From positions 1 to 13,889 of the forward strand of contig CAZFWV010000167.1 of the NCBI GenBank assembly GCA_964522605.1: DNA of 13,889 nt. Direction: 5' to 3'. Of this stretch, positions 1-6,090 are shown one piece after another. The DNA comes from CAVZLD01 sp964522605 (GTDB lineage: Bacteria; Planctomycetota; Planctomycetia; Pirellulales; Pirellulaceae). The translations under genes and the position numbers were made by a program. Every line of letters starts with the position of its first letter. Position 1 is the stretch's first letter. A model generated the notes under the pieces. That model ran no database searches. It had not been told where the DNA came from and was given only the letters and a program-made list of their open reading frames with translations.

Positions 1-55
1 CACTGGCAGAGCCAGTGGCACCCGCTGATCTAGTGTGCCACTGGCTCTGCCAGTG
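1..55. repeat. Nested perfect palindrome (REP-like element)
   Basis: Bases 1-20 and 36-55 are exact reverse complements around a 15-base spacer. Each arm is itself a hairpin: CACTGGC, three bases, GCCAGTG. The element can therefore fold as one long 20-bp stem or as two small hairpins. It lies about 80 bases beyond the stop of the acylase gene, in non-coding DNA, and touches the window edge, so it may continue to the left. From memory, unverified, similar CACTGGC/GCCAGTG palindromes are scattered through planctomycete genomes. A bidirectional terminator is possible, but no T-tract follows either arm. Confidence 0.8.
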
Positions 56-115
56 TTGCGAAAGAGCTCTGGGACAAAGCCGAGTGATCCGCCGAATCGA
101 TCGCAATTTCTCAGT

Positions 116-133
116 GGCGATTAGCAATCCGCC
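116..133 (-). terminator. Possible stem-loop just after the acylase stop codon
   Basis: On the minus strand, two bases past the acylase TAG stop, GGC-G-GATT pairs with AATCGCC. This gives a 7-bp stem with one bulged G and a GCT loop. No run of T follows, so it is a weak candidate for intrinsic termination. It may only protect the mRNA 3' end or be chance. Confidence 0.25.
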
Positions 134-135
134 CG

Positions 136-2571
136 CTATTCGTGCAGGATCACGCGGACCTGCGCCATCCGATCGACTGCCTCGCGGGACAGAGGAGCTG
201 GGTGGAGTTCGCCCTTCTGCCAAGCTTCGAGATTGCTGGTTCGATAGACACTCTCCGGGCGTTCCGAAGGGCCGATCGGCAGTAGACTCATGGCCGTGTC
301 GGGGGCGTGGAGTGGCACCCACTGTGTGTAACTTTGCGCCGCCTGAGATCGGATGGTGCCGCCGTCGACCGTCGTTAGCGACGGGAATGGCAAATCTTGC
401 TGCGAGTCGAGCGACGGGAAATTGTCGAGGCTCACGAAATAACCGAGTTCGCGTGCGGTCACCGCCTGCCGCGCACGTGCGTTCCATTGGCTTGGTGCTG
501 GTCCGTACTTGTTCTGGCAGGACAACCAGGCGTCGGCAAGCACGCGGTCGATATAATCCTGCTCGAGGGGCGAGATTTCCGCTTCGGGATCCTCGTCGAT
601 TCGTGCAGTAAGCGTCTTTAAGAAGTACGCCAAACCGCTCTCACCGCCGCCGTAGATGAACGCGAGGTCGGTGTAGACGAAGCGGAAGAACGTATTGATC
701 TCCGTGGCCAACTCCGCTCCCGGCTGCGTCAGTTCAGACGAAGCACCCTGCCGAAACCACGCTTCCAGAATCTCGAGCGCTTGTGAGGCTTCTTCAGACA
801 GCGAACGATCCAGTTGGTCTCGCAGATGCAAGCCCAGCCGCACCAGATCGCGCCGAGCTGGATTCTGACTGTCGTAGTGAATTTGCAGGACTTCCTCGGG
901 CGAAAAGGTGGACTGCGATTCGAGCCGCTCGCGCAGACGACGAGAACGAACCGTGTCCCCGCCACTGCCGGTCATTGCGCCGAACGGAATTGCGTACCAG
1001 GACTCGATGGGGCGATGGTTGCCACTATACAGAAAGCCCTGCTGCGGATTGATGACATGAGGTAAGAGTTCATACGGGACAAAGCCTTGCCACTCGTATT
1101 TTGAATCCGTTCCCGGATGCGCCGTACCGCCCGTCACGTCACTGTGTCGTGAGCGGATCGGGATGGCGGCGAGCGCCCAATACGCGATGTCGCCGTTGGA
1201 ATCCCCGACGAGAAGATTCACGCTGGGAAATCTCCAGTGCTCAAGGGCGACAGTAAAATCCTGTACGCTGCCGGCTCGCATCATCCCCCACGCGGCTTGA
1301 ATCGTTTCCCGGTCGTGCTCGCAGAGCGGAACTCGCCGCATGGCCACTTCCTGGTCCGGTTGGGCGAAACAGAAATCCGTCGTGACCGGACCTAGGTGAG
1401 TCTCGCGAACCAACAGATCCACAGGTTCGCCAGCTCGCACTTGGATCCGTTCGTGCCGCACTTGCATTGCTCGCCACTCTTGATCAAACAAGTACTGATC
1501 GGGGTGCTCTCGGTCTGTTTGCAGCAGAAACAGGTCGGCCTGATCCGCACCAAGGGCGGTGACACCCCAGGCAACGTGGTTCGTGAAACCAATCAGAATC
1601 ATCGGGTTTCCGGGAACACCGATGCCGCGTGCATTGAACGTTTCTCCCTGAACGTGATACTCGTAAAAGAGTGAAGGATTTCGCACCGGTGTTTGCGGAT
1701 CACTCACAAGCGTCGACGATCCGGTCGTGGAACGCGATTTGCCTACAACCCACGCATGGCTGAACTTTGGGCCGGATGCGCCAGTGGTGATTTCCTTGGT
1801 TAAGCCGTGCTCTTGAGCGAATTGCGTTGTTCTTTCGATCCATTCGGCGGCCACATCGGCGCGCTTGACGACAGCGGGTCCGTCATCGGGTGGTAATGGC
1901 CGTGCATCGACATCCATCTCTACCGGGCGACGCCCGCCGCCGCGATTACCTCGTTGATTCCGGAGTTGCCTCAGCATCTGACGTGGTTCATTGCGTCCCC
2001 GGTTCCGCAAGGCCATTAAGTCCCGCGTTCCATCGGTGGCAAAAAATTGGCCCAAGTGCCACCAGGACGCCAGACAATCGGCCGGTGTCCACGGTTCTGG
2101 CGCAAGGTCGTGCTCGGTGAACAAGGCCATTCGTCGATCAGCGTTCCGGGCGAAGTAATCATTGACTCCGTCACAGTACGCTTGGAGCAGATTTCGTGAT
2201 TCGGGATCGAGCTTGGCGACAACTTGTTGTGCCGCGTGATAGAAGCCAAAGGTCCGCATCTTTCGATCGTGATCCAGTGAGCTTTCTCTGCGATTGGTCT
2301 GTTGCACGATTCCCAAGACCTCGGCGAGTCGACCCTGGATGATTCTCAGGGAGTAGGTCATCTGGAAGCCGCGGTCTTCGGCCGTGGCGTATCCCAGGCC
2401 ATACATGGCACCCGCATCGGTCTCCGCAAAAATATGCGGAGTTCCCCAGCGGTCACGAACGAGCTCCACGCGACCGTGATCTGCGGCGATGGCAAAACCG
2501 GCCCACCCGATGATTCCAAGGGCAAGCAGAAGGGCACGTGCAATAGGGAAGCGACAAGTAAGGGCCGTCAT
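136..2571 (-). CDS. Penicillin acylase family N-terminal-nucleophile hydrolase, exported
   Basis: This is an 811-residue periplasmic amide hydrolase of the penicillin/acylhomoserine-lactone acylase family (Ntn hydrolase fold, self-cleaving precursor). Numbering here is from the upstream GTG at 2580; subtract 3 for the chosen ATG. A hydrophobic signal peptide ends near AIAA-DHG (about residue 33). The alpha-chain part begins VELVRDRWGTPHIFAE and carries GLGYATAEDR. The predicted nucleophile is Ser274 in PKFSHAWVVG, where the family usually has SNAWVV. GFTNHVAWGVTALG (331-344) and the oxyanion-type Asn455 in VNLLVGDSNGDIAYW are also present. The alpha/spacer region (about 192-217) is unusually rich in Arg and Gly. 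The full-length architecture suggests an active enzyme. Substrate (beta-lactam, acyl-homoserine lactone, N-acyl amino acid) cannot be read from sequence. ATG 2571 is preferred because GGAG at 2583-2580, which overlaps the GTG, is spaced 8 bases before it. Confidence 0.93.
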   Translation of the reverse strand: MTALTCRFPIARALLLALGIIGWAGFAIAADHGRVELVRDRWGTPHIFAETDAGAMYGLGYATAEDRGFQMTYSLRIIQGRLAEVLGIVQQTNRRESSLDHDRKMRTFGFYHAAQQVVAKLDPESRNLLQAYCDGVNDYFARNADRRMALFTEHDLAPEPWTPADCLASWWHLGQFFATDGTRDLMALRNRGRNEPRQMLRQLRNQRGNRGGGRRPVEMDVDARPLPPDDGPAVVKRADVAAEWIERTTQFAQEHGLTKEITTGASGPKFSHAWVVGKSRSTTGSSTLVSDPQTPVRNPSLFYEYHVQGETFNARGIGVPGNPMILIGFTNHVAWGVTALGADQADLFLLQTDREHPDQYLFDQEWRAMQVRHERIQVRAGEPVDLLVRETHLGPVTTDFCFAQPDQEVAMRRVPLCEHDRETIQAAWGMMRAGSVQDFTVALEHWRFPSVNLLVGDSNGDIAYWALAAIPIRSRHSDVTGGTAHPGTDSKYEWQGFVPYELLPHVINPQQGFLYSGNHRPIESWYAIPFGAMTGSGGDTVRSRRLRERLESQSTFSPEEVLQIHYDSQNPARRDLVRLGLHLRDQLDRSLSEEASQALEILEAWFRQGASSELTQPGAELATEINTFFRFVYTDLAFIYGGGESGLAYFLKTLTARIDEDPEAEISPLEQDYIDRVLADAWLSCQNKYGPAPSQWNARARQAVTARELGYFVSLDNFPSLDSQQDLPFPSLTTVDGGTIRSQAAQSYTQWVPLHAPDTAMSLLPIGPSERPESVYRTSNLEAWQKGELHPAPLSREAVDRMAQVRVILHE

Positions 2572-2579
2572 CGGAATCA

Positions 2580-2583
2580 CTCC
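2580..2583 (-). promoter_or_regulatory. Ribosome binding site that decides the acylase start
   Basis: GGAG on the minus strand lies 8 bases before ATG 2571. Its last G is also the first base of the in-frame GTG at 2580, so GTG would have no comparable site in front of it. This favours ATG as the start. Confidence 0.6.
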
Positions 2584-2703
2584 GTGGGATGGTTGGTTGA
2601 CGGATGGCTTCGTTCCGGTCTTCGCCGGACTCAGGATACCGCGCGGTGAGTACAGGAGAAACCTCTGAGAGGGAAACTCAGGAACGGCTCAGAAACGACT
2701 TCC

Positions 2704-2831
2704 TCGTTTAACCGCGCGGGCATCGCCCCGCGCGTAGGGAAGAATCTCCCGCGTCTTCGTTTAACCGCGCGGGCATCGCCCCGCGCGTAGGGAAGAATCT
2801 CCCGCGGCCCGCTGGGCACGCGGTTAAACGA
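2704..2831. repeat. Palindromic multi-hairpin intergenic repeat with a duplicated left half
   Basis: A 50-base unit at 2704-2753 is repeated exactly at 2757-2806, a 53-base period with TCT between. The second copy continues to 2831 and closes with CGCGGTTAAACGA, the exact reverse complement of TCGTTTAACCGCG at the start of both copies. The 75-base core (2757-2831) can thus form a 13-bp outer stem. Inside it are three possible hairpins: CGCGCGGG/CCCGCGCG, GGGA/TCCC and GCCC/GGGC. The outer and first inner stems share four bases, so they compete. The element fills most of the 335-base gap between permease and acylase (2572-2906); I see no gene and no clear promoter in the rest. Likely a REP/MITE-like dispersed element, with the left part duplicated in place. 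Confidence 0.85.
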
Positions 2832-2906
2832 GAGGACCGAGACGCTGATACTATTTCTGAGTCATCCCTCGGGACCGACACCGTGGGCACATCGATCAGC
2901 ATTCCG

Positions 2907-4220
2907 TCACCGAGCCTTCGATTGAGCTTCACTTGGAAGCAGGACACGGATGTGCTCCAGCAATAACGCCACGACAATCCCGACGACGAACCCGTTTCCC
3001 AAGATGGGCCTCCACATCGTCGGAAATGTAGCCAACATCTCGTCCGGCAAGAATGCCGTCATCGTGCCGAGCAACAGCGGCAGACCGATCACCGCACCGT
3101 TCTGGATCGATGCCGATGCAGCACTGCCCGCGGGAAAGGCGACGGAGAATCCGGCCGACACTTGACTCGCCAAAACGTAGAGAAGGATGCAACCGATGAT
3201 GACCGAGGGAATCATGGAGACCCACTGCATCGCGGTAGGGAAAAAGGGAAGGATGCCGATCATTGCCGCGGTTGGGAGCAGAGTGAAACGCGATGCGCAA
3301 CGCGTCGTCGTCACAACGCCCGGGCTCAGAGAGTAATTAACAGGTCCGACGACCCCCAGCAGGCCGGCCAGCACATTCGCCAATCCGGTGATCGTGACCC
3401 CTCGGGTTACTCGCTGATCCATATCCTGCAGATTCAGCAGTCGATTCATGGATTGAATCGAGCTTAGATCATTAATCGAAACCGCCAAAAAACAAACCAG
3501 GAACGAAATCAGAACCGTTGGCTGGAATGAGAAAGTGAAATGCCATTTTGTCAGGGCTTCGATGGCGGGCGGTGCACGGAGTGATTGGTCGCTGACCACG
3601 GCATCGGGAAAGAGTGCAGCATACGCTCCGGTGCCGATTACCATGGCCCAGATAATCACGGTAGATTGCCAAACGCCTTTCAAGACTTGCTGCGCCAGGA
3701 ACATGAGCAGGATAAGCACAAACGCGAAGGTGAGATTCGCACGAGGCGAAATGCCACTTTCGGTGGCGATCAGTAAACGCAGAGTCGTTGGCAGTAGTGT
3801 GAATGCGATCAACAGTAACACGACGGCGATCACGCGGTCGGTGAACAAGACCCGAACCAGTCGCAGGAGTCCGCTCCAGACCAATCCTGTAAGGAGCAGA
3901 CCGCCGCACAGCATCGACAGGGGAATGGCCGCCTGGGACTCTGGGCCGGTGGCGAGGACGGCGACCAGCAAGATGGCTGCGGGCCCGGCGATCACCGGCA
4001 AGCGATGTCCAACGTAGGTCTGGACGACAAGCGTGATCGCGGAGACAAAGAACAGTCGTTGAAGGTAGGTCGAATCCGAGGCCGCCTGAACCACCTGGTT
4101 GGCGTCGACGGCGCGCCCCAACGTGATGATGCTGGGAATCAGCAGGGCACTCCATTGGAGCCCGAACAGCACGTTCTTCCACCAGGGGGGATGATCGTCG
4201 ACACCGTAATCAAGTCGCAT
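2907..4220 (-). CDS. NCS2-family (xanthine/uracil permease-like) membrane transporter, atypical
   Basis: This is a 437-residue inner-membrane protein with about 12-14 hydrophobic segments. Its order of motifs matches the nucleobase:cation symporter-2 fold: GLQWSALLIPS (TM1, QW where the family has QH), HRLPVIAGPAAILL (TM3), the INDLSSIQSMN region (TM8) and NYSLSPGVVTTTRCASR (TM10), then IPSVIIGCIL. The two glutamates that bind the base in UraA-like proteins appear replaced, by Asn near residue 251 and Leu near 299 (numbered from TTG 4223; subtract 1 for ATG). The substrate is therefore uncertain and may not be a standard nucleobase. Start: ATG 4220 follows AGGA with a 6-base gap; the adjacent in-frame TTG at 4223 is less likely. 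It lies 69 bases downstream of the aldolase gene and is probably co-transcribed with it. A SulP/SLC26 protein shares the fold but would carry a cytosolic STAS domain, absent here. Confidence 0.85.
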   Translation of the reverse strand: MRLDYGVDDHPPWWKNVLFGLQWSALLIPSIITLGRAVDANQVVQAASDSTYLQRLFFVSAITLVVQTYVGHRLPVIAGPAAILLVAVLATGPESQAAIPLSMLCGGLLLTGLVWSGLLRLVRVLFTDRVIAVVLLLIAFTLLPTTLRLLIATESGISPRANLTFAFVLILLMFLAQQVLKGVWQSTVIIWAMVIGTGAYAALFPDAVVSDQSLRAPPAIEALTKWHFTFSFQPTVLISFLVCFLAVSINDLSSIQSMNRLLNLQDMDQRVTRGVTITGLANVLAGLLGVVGPVNYSLSPGVVTTTRCASRFTLLPTAAMIGILPFFPTAMQWVSMIPSVIIGCILLYVLASQVSAGFSVAFPAGSAASASIQNGAVIGLPLLLGTMTAFLPDEMLATFPTMWRPILGNGFVVGIVVALLLEHIRVLLPSEAQSKAR

Positions 4221-4226
4221 CAATCG

Positions 4227-4230
4227 TCCT
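4227..4230 (-). promoter_or_regulatory. Ribosome binding site for the permease
   Basis: AGGA on the minus strand sits 6 bases before ATG 4220. With an in-frame TTG directly before that ATG, this spacing favours the ATG. Confidence 0.55.
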
Positions 4231-4289
4231 ACCCCACACGCCGCCGCCCCGTGCTGCTTCGTGCCCGCGCCGACGGCAGAAGTCGTTGT

Positions 4290-5069
4290 TCAATCATAGA
4301 GGTCGGCGAACTGGTCACGCGTGATCTTCAAGCCCCGGACGATCAGATCGAGATCGCTGTAGAGACTGAAGAGCTGGCAACCCAACTCGCGGCACTGCGC
4401 CGCGTGCTGCGGGTCCCGTGAGAAGATGCCCCACGGCTTACCCGCGGCGCGGCAGGCGGCGCTGACCCGTCGAAGAGCATCCACGCACTTCGGATGGAGC
4501 AATTCCCCAGGGACTCCCAGTGTGCAGGCGAGATCGGCCGGACCGACGAACAAGAGATCGACACCGTCGACACCGATGATGGCGTCGACCTGATCGACGG
4601 CTTCTGGCGTCTCGACCTGGATTGCCAACCAACGCTCGGCGTTCGCCCTGGCGACGTGTTCAGCCGCCGATGTTCTGCCGTAGTCTGATTCGGCATTTCC
4701 CATGAACAGTCCGCGAATCCCACGGGGAGGATACTTGGACCACTGGACGACACGATGGACTTCCTCCAGATGTCGAATTTGAGCCACCATGACGCCGCTG
4801 CAACCCGCTTCGAAAGGACGCATCAGAGTTGCATAATCTGTCGGTGGAACCCGCGCGAATGCATCCAAGCCACTCGCGCGGCAAGCCATCACGAGCAACT
4901 CCATCCGGGCATGAGGAATCGCGCTGTGCTCCTGATCAATCCACACCCCGTGGAGTTCACCGTATCTGCCCGCGACTTCGACAAGTTTCGGATCCGGAAA
5001 CGGTCCGATGCACATGACGCGTACGAGTTCGCCCTGGTCGAGGCGTGCTTTGATTGAGTGTTGTGGCAT
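4290..5069 (-). CDS. HpcH/HpaI-type class II 2-keto-acid aldolase
   Basis: This is a 259-residue cytoplasmic TIM-barrel aldolase that would cleave 2-keto-3-deoxy or 4-hydroxy-2-keto acids to pyruvate plus an aldehyde using a divalent metal. The family signature is intact. His48 lies in WIDQEHSAI and Arg73 in FARVPPTD. Metal ligands Glu154 and Asp179 lie in QVETPEAV and FVGPADLACTLG. Length matches the usual 250-270. An in-frame ATG at 5111 would add 14 residues (MHSCVPIELLLGPV) that do not look like the family N-terminus, and its upstream region is a small hairpin (5112-5127). ATG 5069, with GGGG 7 bases upstream, is preferred. It appears to be the first gene of a minus-strand group with the permease. 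HpaI-like (hydroxy-keto-heptanedioate) and RhmA-like (keto-deoxy-sugar acid) functions cannot be separated, so no symbol is given. Confidence 0.9.
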   Translation of the reverse strand: MPQHSIKARLDQGELVRVMCIGPFPDPKLVEVAGRYGELHGVWIDQEHSAIPHARMELLVMACRASGLDAFARVPPTDYATLMRPFEAGCSGVMVAQIRHLEEVHRVVQWSKYPPRGIRGLFMGNAESDYGRTSAAEHVARANAERWLAIQVETPEAVDQVDAIIGVDGVDLLFVGPADLACTLGVPGELLHPKCVDALRRVSAACRAAGKPWGIFSRDPQHAAQCRELGCQLFSLYSDLDLIVRGLKITRDQFADLYD

Positions 5070-5439
5070 CACTGGCCCCAGAAGAAGTTCAATTGGTACA
5101 CAGGAATGCATTCGGCTCTCGTGCCGATTCTATCGTATCTTGGCCAGCCGGGGCATAGGGAGCGTACTCGCCGTTTTCCTCATTCCGCGTACCTCCGCGC
5201 GTCTCCGCGGCGAATGGTCCTGCTTTCGTCATCACACAGCTTTGGGAAAGTAGCCGCGGAAGAACGCGGAGAATCGCGGAGTCCAGCGGAACGGATTGGA
5301 TCGCGGGTAGCCGACTGATGCGATCAGGGATATCCTATTCAGCACGGCTTGCGCGCCGCTGGCGTGAACGTGACAGAGCTGGACATCTGTCGATTCGTAC
5401 CTCTTCCTCCCCCGGTGAAAGCAAGCGACGAACGAACTC
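5070..5439. other. Divergent intergenic region between aldolase and YjjX-like genes
   Basis: This 370-base non-coding stretch must hold the promoters of both divergent genes, but no convincing -35/-10 pair stands out. The middle is occupied by the CTCCGCG inverted repeat (5183-5281). A 5-bp hairpin TCGGC/GCCGA at 5112-5127 lies just upstream of the alternative aldolase start. No small gene is supported; open frames here are short and unlike any family. Confidence 0.6.
5183..5281. repeat. Imperfect inverted repeat of CTCCGCG units
   Basis: The left arm (5183-5211) has three YTCCGCG units spaced 10 bases apart and ending in GGC. The right arm (5253-5281) is its imperfect reverse complement, matching at 21 of 29 positions. 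Mismatches fall mostly in the 3-base spacers between units, and the loop is 41 bases. The conserved units with variable spacers suggest selection or repeated copying of the unit. From memory, unverified, CCGCGGAGAACGCGGAG-like strings are dispersed in many bacterial genomes, which fits a REP-like element. Confidence 0.7.
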
Positions 5440-6090
5440 ATGCAGACGATCATTGTCGGTTCTCGAAATCCGGTGAAGGCGGAGGCCATTTTGGCGGCGT
5501 TCCGGCGGATGTTCCCTCAGCAGTCGTTCGTGGCGGAAGGAGTTGCCGTTTCTTCGGACGTCGCCGACCAACCGATGTCGGACGAACAAACCCTGATCGG
5601 TGCGCGCAACCGTATGTGTGCGGCGCAAGAACGCTGTCCGCAGGCCGACTATTGGATCGGGATCGAAGGCGGTATTGAAGACCGTGCCGATGGGATGACT
5701 GCGTTTGCCTGGATTACCGTTCTGTCGGAGAGCCAGTACGGACAGGCTCGCACCGCCACGTTTCCACTACCGGATGCAGTTGCCGAGTTGATCCGACAGG
5801 GGGTGGAACTAGGCGAAGCAAACGATCGTGTCTTTCAGCGGACAAATTCCAAGCAGCAGGAAGGGGCCATCGGAACCTTGTCGGGGCAGGTCGTCGACCG
5901 CCGATCACTTTACGAACATGCGGCGATTATGGCTCTGCTACCCTTCAAGAACGACGGTTTGTATCTTCCGCGAACACCTCATCCGTCCCTTGTGGCTCGC
6001 GGGCCGGTGGCACCAGATCGTCAAGCCAAGCCTCATATGCCCGCTCCCGCCACTCGTCAGTCTCCTGGAAAAGGCGAGCGCGACGGTTGA
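5440..6090 (+). CDS. yjjX: Inosine/xanthosine triphosphatase, YjjX (DUF84) family, with C-terminal extension
   Basis: This 216-residue protein resembles E. coli YjjX, a house-cleaning phosphatase that removes ITP and XTP (and is reported to act on other non-canonical nucleotides) from the cytosolic pool. Matching blocks are VGSRNPVKAEAI (6-17, nucleotide-binding NP.K), DEQTLIGARNR (48-58), DYWIGIEGGIE (70-80), RTATFPLPDAV (104-114), EGAIGTLSGQV (141-151) and the final MALLPFKNDGLY (164-175). The family normally ends about there, at 170-180 residues. The remaining 41 residues are Pro/Arg/Lys-rich, match nothing I recognise, and are encoded opposite the 3' end of the giant surface-protein gene. 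This suggests read-through into neighbouring sequence after loss of an older stop. ATG 5440 fits the family N-terminus; no strong ribosome binding site precedes it. It is transcribed alone, divergently from the aldolase. Confidence 0.9.
   Translation: MQTIIVGSRNPVKAEAILAAFRRMFPQQSFVAEGVAVSSDVADQPMSDEQTLIGARNRMCAAQERCPQADYWIGIEGGIEDRADGMTAFAWITVLSESQYGQARTATFPLPDAVAELIRQGVELGEANDRVFQRTNSKQQEGAIGTLSGQVVDRRSLYEHAAIMALLPFKNDGLYLPRTPHPSLVARGPVAPDRQAKPHMPAPATRQSPGKGERDG

Noticed and set aside
15..611. 198-codon plus-strand open frame at the left edge
   Set aside because: It begins inside the palindrome and runs opposite the well-supported acylase C-terminus. Its composition is Arg/Pro/Gly-rich without motifs.
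2704..2806. Direct repeats with a short spacer considered as a minimal CRISPR
   Set aside because: The separation between copies is only 3 bases, the unit is 50 bases with strong hairpins, and no cas gene is present.
3472..4182. 236-codon minus-strand frame within the permease
   Set aside because: It is an alternate frame of the permease gene, rich in Arg/His/Pro, with no hydrophobic segments or motifs.
2907..4220. Permease considered as a SulP/SLC26 anion transporter
   Set aside because: The fold is related, but there is no C-terminal STAS domain, and the TM10 NYSLSPG and TM1 GLQ motifs fit NCS2 better.
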